Positions 1-7,258 of a stretch of 10,380 nt of DNA are shown one piece after another. This DNA is from an uncultured Eubacteriales bacterium (GTDB lineage Bacteria; Bacillota; Clostridia; Oscillospirales; Acutalibacteraceae). A program made the translations under genes and the position numbers. How positions within the stretch are numbered: position 1 is the stretch's first letter; every line of letters starts with the position of its first letter. The notes beneath the pieces were generated by a model that saw only the letters and a program-made list of their open reading frames with translations, was not told where the DNA came from and did no database searches. Location: assembly GCA_934643185.1 (NCBI GenBank), contig CAKUBN010000072.1, forward strand, positions 1 to 10,380, in the 5' to 3' direction.

Positions 1-372
1 AACGTGTTCGGCGTCTTCGAGATCACGCTCATCGTCAGCGGCATTTTGAGCCTTGCGGGCATCATCTACCGCCATTTTAAAAAGAACCCGGGGTATCTGC
101 TGCTTTCCGGCATTTTAACGATCGCTATTCCCGCAGCGCTCGGTGTACTTATCGCCTTAAACTGGGAAACGGTGTTCGTCCTATTCCATAAGATTGTCTT
201 CCATAACAACTATTGGATCTTCGATGCCGCGACAGACCCCGTCATCACCATTTTGCCCGATACCTTTTTCATGCACTGCGCTTTGATGATCTTGGCGCTC
301 GTGGTACTGGGCAGCATCATCTACCTGCTCGCATACAGGCACGCAAAGCATAAAAAGACGCACACCGCCTAA
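1..372 (+). CDS. TIGR01906/DUF1461 (Lit-like) integral membrane protein, 5'-truncated
   Basis: C-terminal 123 residues of a membrane protein whose start lies outside the window: the frame is open to base 1, and the GTG at 4 is probably just an internal valine. Three hydrophobic segments are visible, roughly residues 6-22, 33-54 and 90-109. Between the last two sits the extracytoplasmic-loop signature NNYWIFDAATDPVITILPD, characteristic of the TIGR01906/DUF1461 family. The tail is basic (residues around RHAKHKKTH), as expected for a cytoplasmic end. Family members are usually around 200 residues or more, so about half is missing. Function is poorly known; relatives include Lit, linked to lipoprotein modification in some Firmicutes, but that activity cannot be inferred here. 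The next gene starts 49 nt downstream with no convincing terminator between, so co-transcription is possible. Family call fairly secure; function unknown. Confidence 0.8.
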   Translation, partial: NVFGVFEITLIVSGILSLAGIIYRHFKKNPGYLLLSGILTIAIPAALGVLIALNWETVFVLFHKIVFHNNYWIFDAATDPVITILPDTFFMHCALMILALVVLGSIIYLLAYRHAKHKKTHTA

Positions 373-406
373 AGCTTTGCTGAAGCTCCGCTTTTCACAC
401 TCAAAC

Positions 407-424
407 AAGGAGGGATCTGCTTTG
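407..424 (+). promoter_or_regulatory. Strong RBS deciding a TTG start
   Basis: AAGGAGG at 407-413 lies 8 nt before a TTG codon at 422-424. The reading frame stays open upstream to another TTG at 377, but that codon has no Shine-Dalgarno sequence and would place this site inside the coding region. The TTG at 422 is therefore taken as the start. Confidence 0.8.
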
Positions 425-2377
425 CAGACCTATAACTGGCCATATAAAAATGAATTAGACATCACCGAAACGCTTTCCTGCGACGTTTTGGTGCTCGGTG
501 GCGGCCTTGCCGGCTGCTATGCCGCCATCGCGGCGGCACGGCGCGGACAGTCCGTCATCTTAGTGGAAAAAGGTGCCACCGCCCGCAGCGGCAGCGCAGG
601 CACCGGTTTCGACCATTGGGAATCCGCCTGTACGAACCCCTGCTCCACCGTCACGCCGAAGGAAATCGCCGAAGCGTACGTCGATGAGCAGTGCGGCTAC
701 TCTAACGGCATCGCGCACTACATCGAGTGCCGCGAGGGCTACGACCGTCTATTAGACCTTGAGTCGTTCGGCGGCAAAGTCCGCGACACCGACGATGAAT
801 TCAAGGGCGCAGAGTTCCGCGACGACGAAACGAAGCTGATGTTCGCCTACGATTATAAAAACAAATTCACTCTGCGCGTCTGGGGCAGCACCTTTAAGCC
901 CGCTCTTTTCAAGGAGCTTCTGCGCCTCGGCGTGAAAGTGCTTGACCGCACCGAAGCCACCGCATTGCTCACCACCGCCCGGAACGGCAAAAAGCATGGT
1001 GCGGGCGCCTGCGCCATGGACGTGCGCACCGGCAAGTTCTACATTCTCCGCGCCAAAGAGACTGTCCTCACCATGAGCCGCCCGGCACGCGTCTGGCTTT
1101 TTAACCCGGATATGACCGGCCTGTGCGAGTTCCGCCCCATGCAGAGCATCGGCAGTGGCCACGCCATGGGCTACAAGGCCGGCATCGAGTTCACCATGAT
1201 GGAAAAATCCGTCAAGGGTGAGTTCTCCGCCGCCGGCCGCAGCTTTCCGCCCTACGGCGCAGGCAATAACCACAACACGTGGTATGCCGCAACGATGGTC
1301 GATGCCCGCGGCGTGGAAATCCCCTACGTCGACCGCGACGGTAATGAGCTTAAAACCGTCTCCGAGCGCTACTACCCCGCTCCCGGCCAGAAATTTTTCT
1401 TAAAGGGCGGCGTCATCGATAACCCGAAGTACGAGTACCGCGGCCCCGAAACGCTCGATTTTGAAGAGCTCATGCGCCGCGGCTACCAGCTGCCGTTCTA
1501 CGCAGACCTCAGCCGTATGCCCGACGCAGAGCGCCGTGTCATCTGGGGCATGATGGTCGGCGAAGAGGGCAAAACAAAAATTCCGATCCTCAAAAATTAC
1601 ACGGAGCGCGGCTTTGACCCCCAAAAGCACATGCTGCAAAGCTACGGCACGGGCTGGCAGTCCGCAAATTTCCTTGAGCAGGAACGGCAGCTGTTCGGCG
1701 CGCCGGGCGGCATTTGGCACGATTGGGACCTCAAAACAAACATCGACGGCATCTACGCCGCCGGCGACCAGCTCTACGCTTCGGACTGCGCCGGTTTCGC
1801 CTGCGCCACGGGCTACTACGCCGGCCGCAAAGCCGCCGCAGCTGCCAAAACACTCGATACCCTGCCCGACTATAATGAAGCGGAAGCCGCAGCCGAGCGC
1901 GAACGCCTGCTCGCCCCCATCCGCCGCGCAGATGGCATGGATTGGCGCGAACTCAACATGGCCATCTCCAAAGCCATGCAGAACTACTGCGGCGGCGTAA
2001 AGTGCGATGCGCTTTTGCATGAGGGTCTCGACCTGCTCGAAAGCTTTGAAACCGAGATCGTTCCGCAGATCAGCTGCAAAAACCCGCACGAGCTCATGCG
2101 CGCGCACGAGGTCTTTGACATTTTGACCGTCTCCAAGCTAATTTTGCACGCCTGCCTCTCCCGCAAAACGTCGTCCGAGCCGCTGTTTTTCAAACGCACG
2201 GACAGCACCGAGACCGACCCCGAGCGCGACCGCCGCTTCATCACCGTCCATCAGGAAAACGGCGAAGTTATCTACGGCAGCCATCCGCTCTACTATTTCG
2301 GCGACCTCGAGACCGAGTACGAAAAGCGCAACGGAGATTACATCAGAACCGAGCAGAAGGGGGCGTATCGGAAATGA
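422..2377 (+). CDS. AprA/fumarate-reductase-type FAD-dependent oxidoreductase
   Basis: A 651-residue flavoprotein of the succinate dehydrogenase/fumarate reductase superfamily, closest in layout to the alpha subunit of adenylylsulfate reductase (AprA) and its clostridial relatives. The N-terminal FAD site is clear: GGGLAG at residues 26-31, the ribose-binding Glu in VEKG at 48-51, then GATARSGSAG at 51-60. The C-terminal FAD contact GIYAAGD is at about 443-449. No signal peptide or membrane segment is seen, so it should be cytoplasmic. The next gene overlaps it by 4 nt and encodes a 2x[4Fe-4S] protein, the expected electron partner, as in AprAB. However, after GIYAAGD the sequence reads YASDCAGFACATG rather than the His-containing stretch I recall for dissimilatory AprA, and no ATP sulfurylase or sulfate transporter is nearby. 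APS reduction is therefore possible but unproven; another enoate- or sulfur-type substrate is equally open. Family high confidence, substrate low. Confidence 0.85.
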   Translation: MQTYNWPYKNELDITETLSCDVLVLGGGLAGCYAAIAAARRGQSVILVEKGATARSGSAGTGFDHWESACTNPCSTVTPKEIAEAYVDEQCGYSNGIAHYIECREGYDRLLDLESFGGKVRDTDDEFKGAEFRDDETKLMFAYDYKNKFTLRVWGSTFKPALFKELLRLGVKVLDRTEATALLTTARNGKKHGAGACAMDVRTGKFYILRAKETVLTMSRPARVWLFNPDMTGLCEFRPMQSIGSGHAMGYKAGIEFTMMEKSVKGEFSAAGRSFPPYGAGNNHNTWYAATMVDARGVEIPYVDRDGNELKTVSERYYPAPGQKFFLKGGVIDNPKYEYRGPETLDFEELMRRGYQLPFYADLSRMPDAERRVIWGMMVGEEGKTKIPILKNYTERGFDPQKHMLQSYGTGWQSANFLEQERQLFGAPGGIWHDWDLKTNIDGIYAAGDQLYASDCAGFACATGYYAGRKAAAAAKTLDTLPDYNEAEAAAERERLLAPIRRADGMDWRELNMAISKAMQNYCGGVKCDALLHEGLDLLESFETEIVPQISCKNPHELMRAHEVFDILTVSKLILHACLSRKTSSEPLFFKRTDSTETDPERDRRFITVHQENGEVIYGSHPLYYFGDLETEYEKRNGDYIRTEQKGAYRK

Positions 2378-2670
2378 GCGAGCTTCAAAACAAAATTCTC
2401 ACGGCAGAACCCGTGCCGTGCAGCACACACCCGATTCTTTACGATGAAACAAAATGCGTCGGCTGCAACGCCTGCGTCAACATCTGTCAGGTGGATATCC
2501 TCATCCCCTCGCCCGAAAAAGGCAAGCACCCCATCGTGCTCTACCCCGGCGAGTGCTACTACTGCGGCGCATGCGTCATGGCCTGTCCGCGCGACGGCGC
2601 CATCCGCCTTGAGCATCCCCTCATGAACCGCGCAAAGTTTGTCCCCGTCCGCTACCCGGAAGATAAATAA
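2374..2670 (+). CDS. 2x[4Fe-4S] ferredoxin-like subunit (AprB-like)
   Basis: A 98-residue iron-sulfur protein with two full CxxCxxCxxxC motifs: Cys28/31/34/38 (CVGCNACVNIC) and Cys61/64/67/71 (CYYCGACVMAC). The second is followed by Pro72, as usual in bacterial-type 2[4Fe-4S] ferredoxins. It should bind two [4Fe-4S] clusters and pass electrons to or from the FAD subunit encoded just upstream. The ATG overlaps the upstream stop as ATGA (2374-2377), and AAGGGGG at 2357-2363 serves as its RBS, so the two are translationally coupled. It is shorter than the AprB of sulfate reducers, lacking their long C-terminal extension, which fits the smaller clostridial version. A bidirectional hairpin terminator follows at 2688-2728. 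Ferredoxin fold is certain; the AprB label is by neighbourhood and similarity. Confidence 0.9.
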   Translation: MSELQNKILTAEPVPCSTHPILYDETKCVGCNACVNICQVDILIPSPEKGKHPIVLYPGECYYCGACVMACPRDGAIRLEHPLMNRAKFVPVRYPEDK

Positions 2671-2687
2671 TCAAAACACAAAAACGA

Positions 2688-2728
2688 AAGATGCCCTGCC
2701 TGTGCCAAAAACACAAGCAGGGCATCTT
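2688..2728. terminator. Bidirectional intrinsic terminator between convergent genes
   Basis: A 12-bp perfect stem, AAGATGCCCTGC (2688-2699) with GCAGGGCATCTT (2717-2728), extended inside by TGTG/CACA (2701-2704 with 2712-2715) around a CCAAAAA loop. On the + strand it is followed by CTTATTTCTT. On the - strand it is followed by TTCGTTTTTGTGTTTT. It lies between the ferredoxin stop and the acetyltransferase stop (2730), so it can end both transcripts. Confidence 0.85.
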
Positions 2729-2729
2729 C

Positions 2730-3299
2730 TTATTTCTTACGGTACAAAATGAGGCTGTCGTGCAAAACGCCGTCCTGTTCCTCGCGCTGCGGCACAAGGC
2801 ACAGGTCACAAAACCCCGCCTTGCGGTAACACGCGATCGCACGTAAATTGTGCGCCTTCGGGTCAATGAGCAGCACATCGGCATGATATTTTTCAAACAA
2901 CGTCTCCGCCGTCAAATTCATGATGCGCGTCCCAACGCCATGGTCGCGCTCACCGACTTCCCCAATGAACAGATCAATGCCGTAAACCACTTCGCCCGGC
3001 TTTACCGCCCGCGCCCAGTCCGCTTCCGGCATTTCGTAGTCCTCCGCAGAGTCGATTTTCTCAAACTGCAAATATCCAATGTCCCTGCCGTCCTTCATCA
3101 AAATGCACGGCGTAACGTTCGCGTCCCTATGCCGGTAAAAATCACGCAGTACGCGCTCGCGGGTAAAGTGCACCGTCATGCCCTCCCAGTAGCGCATCGT
3201 CTCGGGGTCGGTCATCCAGCGCAGCATCAGGCTTATATCCCGCTCGTTTTCCTCCATGCGCCGCACGGCAAGGCTGTTCTCTTTCGCAATAAACTCCAT
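2730..3299 (-). CDS. GNAT-family N-acetyltransferase, AAC(6')-like
   Basis: A 189-residue acetyltransferase of the GNAT superfamily, which moves an acetyl group from acetyl-CoA to an amine. The acetyl-CoA pyrophosphate loop is visible as RDHGVG at residues 118-123 (R/QxxGxG). It is preceded by YGIDLFIG (106-113) and followed by NLRAIACYRKAGF, an order and wording resembling aminoglycoside 6'-N-acetyltransferases of the AacA/AAC(6')-Ib type, including an Asp in the GID motif. Many chromosomal relatives have no proven resistance role, so the substrate is unknown. The chosen ATG (3297-3299) has AGGTGG 4-5 nt upstream on the - strand. The frame stays open upstream to 3371, but those 24 codons run through a hairpin and look like leader. 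It lies 88 nt behind glgA on the same strand, with a terminator-like hairpin in the gap, so it is probably expressed partly by read-through. Confidence 0.85.
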   Translation of the reverse strand: MEFIAKENSLAVRRMEENERDISLMLRWMTDPETMRYWEGMTVHFTRERVLRDFYRHRDANVTPCILMKDGRDIGYLQFEKIDSAEDYEMPEADWARAVKPGEVVYGIDLFIGEVGERDHGVGTRIMNLTAETLFEKYHADVLLIDPKAHNLRAIACYRKAGFCDLCLVPQREEQDGVLHDSLILYRKK

Positions 3300-3311
3300 A
3301 AAACCACCTAC

Positions 3312-3346
3312 GCAAAAGCGGGCGGAAGCCTTGCCCCCACCCGCTT
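3312..3346 (-). terminator. Possible weak terminator/attenuator between glgA and the acetyltransferase gene
   Basis: On the - strand AAGCGGG and CCCGCTT (+ coordinates 3340-3346 and 3316-3322) can form a 7-bp stem around a loop of 17 nt that allows a few more G-C pairs. It is followed by TTTTGCG. The U run is short, so termination would be partial. It ends just before the acetyltransferase RBS (about 3303-3308). Confidence 0.45.
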
Positions 3347-3387
3347 GATATTTACGATTCCTGTTCCTCAAAAGATGAATCAGAAGA

Positions 3388-4815
3388 TCAGCTGTTGATC
3401 AGCTGCTTATACAGACGGATATAGTCGTTTGCGGAACGGCCCCAGCTGTTATCGCACGCCATAGCGCGCTCCACAAGCACCTTCCAGCCTTCCTTGCTCT
3501 CGTTGTACGCGTAGATCGCGCGGTGCACGGAGTTCAGCATATCCTGCGTGTCATACGTCTGGAACGTGAAGCCGTTGCCCTTGCCGTCGCCGCTGTCCGT
3601 AATGGAGTCCTTCAGGCCGCCCGTTTCGCGCACAACCGGAATAGAACCGTAGCGCAGCGCCACCATCTGAGAAAGGCCGCACGGCTCGCTCTTGCTCGGC
3701 ATCAGGAAAATATCAGAGCCGCCGTAGATCTTGCGCGCAAGCTCCGGCACAAAGCCCTGGCACAGCACAAATCTGCCCGGGTACTTTGCCTGCATCTCTT
3801 TAAAGAACTGCTCATACTCCCAGTCGCCGCTGCCAAGAACCACAAACTGCGCATTCGAGTACGTCATGATGTTGTCCACGCCGCCCCTTACAAGGTCAAG
3901 TCCCTTGTGGGAGACAAGGCGCGTTACCATACCGATGAGCGGCACATCCGGGTCAACGGCAAGGACGAGGCGCTCCTGCAGCTTTGCCTTGTTGACAGCT
4001 TTGCCCTCCAGGTGCTTTGCGTCATACGTCTCATACAGGTTCTTGTCCGTCGCCGGGTCATAGCCCACCACGTCAATGCCGTTCAAAATGCCGGAAAGCT
4101 TCCAGGCACGCTCGCGCAAAATCGGGTCCAGCTTGTGGGCGAACCACGGATCAAGAATTTCCTTCGCGTACGTCGGGCTCACGGTAGAGACCCAGTTCGC
4201 GCTCTCAATCGCGCCCTTCATCAGGTTCACGCAATCGTTGTATTCGAGTAAGCTCTGCTCGCTCTTCGGAATACCGAAAACGTCCTCCAGAATCTCAAAA
4301 CCGTACTGGCCCTGATACTGGATATTGTGAATGGTGAACAGCGTCTTAATGCCGCTGTACCAGTCGTTGTTTGCATAGAACAAACGGTAGTAGATCGGCA
4401 CCAACGCCGTCTGCCAGTCATTCGCGTGGATCACATCAGGCTTAAATTCAATGTACGGCAGCATCTCCAAAATGGCACGGGAGAAGAACGCAAAGCGCTC
4501 CGCGTCGTCAAAGTGACCGTAAAGTCCTTGGCGCTTAAAGTAGTACTGGTTGTCGATGAGGTAGTAAATGACATTGCCTACCTTCGCCTCAAAAATACCG
4601 CAATACTGGCGACGCCAAGCCACCGGCACACTGATGCTTGTTAAAAACTTCATGTTGTCGCGTAATTCCTGCGGCACGCTTTCATACAGCGGCATCACCA
4701 CGCGGCAACCAATCAGACGTGCGCGCAGCGCCTGCGGCAAAGAACCCGCTACGTCTGCAAGGCCGCCTGTTGCGGCAAAAGGCAACGCTTCACTGGCACA
4801 AAACAAAACTTTCAT
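3388..4815 (-). CDS. glgA: Glycogen synthase (ADP-glucose: 1,4-alpha-glucan glucosyltransferase)
   Basis: A 475-residue GT5-family glycosyltransferase with the GT-B fold, the usual length for bacterial GlgA. It transfers glucose from ADP-glucose to the non-reducing end of alpha-1,4-glucan in the cytoplasm. Visible landmarks: N-terminal TGGLADVAGSLP (residues 16-27), HANDWQTALVP, the hinge/donor region VTRLVSHKGLD, and the C-terminal MPSKSEPCGLSQMVALRYG with the conserved Glu and Cys-Gly-Leu, followed by VVRETGGLKD. The classical KxGGL lysine (Lys15 in E. coli) is Ala15 here; this may be normal in this lineage but is a deviation from the textbook motif. It starts at ATG 4813-4815, 42 nt behind glgD, with purine-rich AGGAAAGGAAAG upstream. 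It is the last glycogen gene of the operon. Identity is very secure. Confidence 0.97.
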   Translation of the reverse strand: MKVLFCASEALPFAATGGLADVAGSLPQALRARLIGCRVVMPLYESVPQELRDNMKFLTSISVPVAWRRQYCGIFEAKVGNVIYYLIDNQYYFKRQGLYGHFDDAERFAFFSRAILEMLPYIEFKPDVIHANDWQTALVPIYYRLFYANNDWYSGIKTLFTIHNIQYQGQYGFEILEDVFGIPKSEQSLLEYNDCVNLMKGAIESANWVSTVSPTYAKEILDPWFAHKLDPILRERAWKLSGILNGIDVVGYDPATDKNLYETYDAKHLEGKAVNKAKLQERLVLAVDPDVPLIGMVTRLVSHKGLDLVRGGVDNIMTYSNAQFVVLGSGDWEYEQFFKEMQAKYPGRFVLCQGFVPELARKIYGGSDIFLMPSKSEPCGLSQMVALRYGSIPVVRETGGLKDSITDSGDGKGNGFTFQTYDTQDMLNSVHRAIYAYNESKEGWKVLVERAMACDNSWGRSANDYIRLYKQLINS

Positions 4816-4857
4816 ATCAATTACACCGCTTTCCTTTCCTTCATTTTTCGGGGCAGC

Positions 4858-5970
4858 TTAGACCTTGCTTTCCTTTGCAATGTACACCGGGTAGGTTTGA
4901 TAGCCCATCAGCGTGCGGTTCTCTTCAATCTCCACGTTCTTGTCCGCCACAACATAATCGAGCCGACTGTTCGCGCCGATGACCGTGTCCTGCATGATAA
5001 CGCAGTTGCGGACCTTCGCGCCTTTGCCGATCTTCACGCCGCGGAACAGCACACAATTTTCCACTTCACCGTCTATCACGCAGCCGTCTGCAACAAGACA
5101 GTTGGTGGCATACGAATTCAAACCGTATTTCGCCGGCATATCATCGCGCACCTTCGTGTAGATCGGGCGGTTCGGATTGAACAGCTCTACGCGCACGCGC
5201 GGATCCATCAAACCCATGTTAGCGTTAAAGTACGCTTCAAACGAGGAAATTTGATATGCAACGCCTTTAAATTCATAACCTATCACGCGCAGTTCAGGAA
5301 TTACGCGCTGAACCATATCTTTATCAAAGTCATATTCGTTGCGGCTCATGCATCCTTCAACGAGCTGAAGCAGCAGTTCGCGGCTAAGGATATACATGCC
5401 GATGCCGTAATTTACACCGTGCTCGCTTCCGCGGTGCAGAAGCAACTCGCGAATGCGGTTCTCGGGGTCTACCATATAGATGTTGTTGCGGTCTACGTCC
5501 GGCGAAGTGCCATGGCGGTAAATGACCGTAATGTCCGCGTTCTGGCGCACATGCTGCTCCAGTGCCTCGCGGTAATCGATGTTGCAGACCATATCGCAAT
5601 CGGAGAGAATCACATATTCCTCAAGGGAATTTTTCAGGAAGCGGCGAATGGAATCGAGCGATTCGATCTTGCCGTCGGTTCTCGAAGTCGATTTGCCGAA
5701 CGGCGGCAGCAGGTACAGACCCTCGCGCTTTCTTGAAAGGTCCCATGCCTTGCCGGAGCCGAGGTGGTCCATCAAGGACTGGTAGTTATCCTCCGTGATG
5801 ATGCCGACCTTGTTGAGGCCGGAGTTCACCATGTTGGAGAGGGTGAAGTCAACCAAACGGTAACGGCCGCCGAACGGCACGGAAGCCATCACGCGCAGCT
5901 CCGTCAGATCGCGTACTCTTTCTTCGTGTGCATAGGCAAAGATGATGCCCAAAACATTATTTCCAAACAT
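4858..5970 (-). CDS. glgD: Glucose-1-phosphate adenylyltransferase regulatory subunit GlgD
   Basis: A 370-residue nucleotidyltransferase-fold protein followed by a left-handed beta-helix (hexapeptide-like turns such as NCLVADGCVIDGEVENCVLF). It is a degenerate paralogue of GlgC. It keeps FGGRYRLVDFTLSN (33-46), but the nucleotide-binding GGxGxRL loop is replaced by AYAHEERVRDL (12-22), the SGDHIYKMDY segment reads SDCDMVCNIDY, and no FxEKP sugar-phosphate lysine motif is seen. This is typical of Firmicutes GlgD, which is poorly active alone and modulates GlgC in a hetero-oligomer. Its ATG shares one base with the glgC stop (TAATG at 5968-5972), and AAGGAGG inside the glgC end (5981-5987) is its RBS, giving tight coupling and likely equal subunit supply. 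Call secure; the regulatory role is family knowledge. Confidence 0.95.
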   Translation of the reverse strand: MFGNNVLGIIFAYAHEERVRDLTELRVMASVPFGGRYRLVDFTLSNMVNSGLNKVGIITEDNYQSLMDHLGSGKAWDLSRKREGLYLLPPFGKSTSRTDGKIESLDSIRRFLKNSLEEYVILSDCDMVCNIDYREALEQHVRQNADITVIYRHGTSPDVDRNNIYMVDPENRIRELLLHRGSEHGVNYGIGMYILSRELLLQLVEGCMSRNEYDFDKDMVQRVIPELRVIGYEFKGVAYQISSFEAYFNANMGLMDPRVRVELFNPNRPIYTKVRDDMPAKYGLNSYATNCLVADGCVIDGEVENCVLFRGVKIGKGAKVRNCVIMQDTVIGANSRLDYVVADKNVEIEENRTLMGYQTYPVYIAKESKV

Positions 5971-7178
5971 TATGCCTGCGCCTCCTTATCGATCATTTCC
6001 TTCGGCTCCACAACGGTGCCCTCAGAGAGCTTGCAGTCCGGGCCTACGACCGCCACGCCCCAATCGTCTCTGTTTTCCATGTCCTCCGGGCGTTTACCGA
6101 TGACGCAGTTCTTGCCGATGACGGCGTTCTCCGCCACGATTGCATACTGCACCTTCGCACCTTCTTCAATCACAGCGCCCGGCATCACGATGGAGTCCGT
6201 CACAGTCGCGGTCGGCGCCACATAAACGCCGTGGAACAATACGGAGAACTCAAGATCGCCGTATACGTTGCAGCCCTCTGCTACGAGTGAGTTCTGCACC
6301 TTTGCGCCCTTTGCAATGTAATGCGGCGGCATGACCGGGTTTCTGGAGTAAATTTTCCAGTCGTCGCGGGAAAGGTCAAGACCGGCCTTCGGGTTCAAAA
6401 GGTCCATATTGGATTCCCACAGGCTGTCAATCGTGCCGACGTCCTTCCAGTAGCCCTCAAAGCGGTACGCAAACATACGCTCGCCTGCGTTCAGCATGGT
6501 GGGCAACACATCCTTACCGAAGTCATTCGAGGAGTTCGGATTCTTCTCGTCCGCTTCCAGATACGCGCGCAGCTTCTTCCAGGAGAAGACGTAAATGCCC
6601 ATGGAAGCCTTGTTGCTCTTCGGTACAGCCGGCTTCTCGTCAAATTCGTAAATAGAGCCGTCCGGGTTCGTGTTCAGAATACCAAAGCGGGAAGCCTCCT
6701 CCATCGGCACTTCGTAAACGGCGATGGTGCAGGCCGCATCGTGCTCCTTGTGATACGCAATCATCTTGGAGTAATCCATCTTGTAGATGTGGTCGCCGCT
6801 CAGCACAACCACGTAATCCGGGTTGTAGCGCTCAATAAACGGTATATTCTGGTAAATGGCATTTGCCGTGCCCTTGTACCAGTCAGAGCCGCTGCTCTGC
6901 TCGTACGGCTGCAAAATATGTACGCCGGCGTTCATACTGTCGAGATCCCACGGCTGGCCGGAACCGATGTATTCGTTCAGCTCGAGCGGCTGATACTGTG
7001 TCAGAACACCCACGGTCTCAATGCCGGAGTTCACACAGTTGGAAAGCGGAAAGTCGATAATACGGTACTTGCCTCCAAACGGAACAGCCGGCTTTGCGAG
7101 GTTCTTGGTAAGAACACCGAGACGGCTGCCACGGCCGCCTGCCAGCAGCATTGCAACTACTTCTTGCTTAGGTAACAT
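5970..7178 (-). CDS. glgC: Glucose-1-phosphate adenylyltransferase catalytic subunit GlgC
   Basis: A 402-residue ADP-glucose pyrophosphorylase that makes ADP-glucose and PPi from ATP and glucose-1-phosphate, the committed and regulated step of bacterial glycogen synthesis. The catalytic set is complete: LAGGRGSRL (12-20) for nucleotide binding, FGGKYRIIDFPLSN (34-47), SGDHIYKMDY (127-136) with Asp129 matching the metal/catalytic Asp142 of E. coli, and FDEKP (179-183) with Lys182 matching the glucose-1-phosphate lysine. A C-terminal left-handed beta-helix (residues about 290-375) carries hexapeptide-like turns. Translation starts at ATG 7176-7178 with GAGAGGGG (7189-7196 on the complementary strand) upstream. 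It lies 80 nt behind glgB and overlaps glgD by one base. Allosteric regulation is expected through GlgD, but the effector cannot be read from sequence. Confidence 0.97.
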   Translation of the reverse strand: MLPKQEVVAMLLAGGRGSRLGVLTKNLAKPAVPFGGKYRIIDFPLSNCVNSGIETVGVLTQYQPLELNEYIGSGQPWDLDSMNAGVHILQPYEQSSGSDWYKGTANAIYQNIPFIERYNPDYVVVLSGDHIYKMDYSKMIAYHKEHDAACTIAVYEVPMEEASRFGILNTNPDGSIYEFDEKPAVPKSNKASMGIYVFSWKKLRAYLEADEKNPNSSNDFGKDVLPTMLNAGERMFAYRFEGYWKDVGTIDSLWESNMDLLNPKAGLDLSRDDWKIYSRNPVMPPHYIAKGAKVQNSLVAEGCNVYGDLEFSVLFHGVYVAPTATVTDSIVMPGAVIEEGAKVQYAIVAENAVIGKNCVIGKRPEDMENRDDWGVAVVGPDCKLSEGTVVEPKEMIDKEAQA

Positions 7179-7258
7179 GACTGATGATCCCCTCTCTGGT
7201 AGATTTCGAGCGTTCCGGCATTTTGCCGCCGCCCGTATATTGTTTCATATAAAATGAA

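Noticed and set aside
377..421. Upstream TTG start for the flavoprotein
   Set aside because: No Shine-Dalgarno before it, and it would bury the AAGGAGG at 407-413 within the gene.
3300..3371. N-terminal extension of the acetyltransferase
   Set aside because: These codons overlap a terminator-like hairpin and the natural RBS; the family-like sequence starts only after the ATG at 3297-3299.
3386..3405. Direct repeat GATCAGCTG twice at the glgA stop codon
   Set aside because: Short, palindromic half-sites can pair but no U run follows on the - strand; probably chance.
6321..7175. Long open frame antisense to glgC, and similar ones antisense to glgA, glgB, glgD and the flavoprotein
   Set aside because: Shadows of strongly conserved genes on the other strand; products show no recognisable domains and lack convincing RBSs.
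7216..7228. Hairpin CGGCA-TTT-TGCCG between glgB and glgC
   Set aside because: Only 5 bp, no U run on either strand; no good promoter could be found in the 80-nt gap either, so the genes are treated as one operon.
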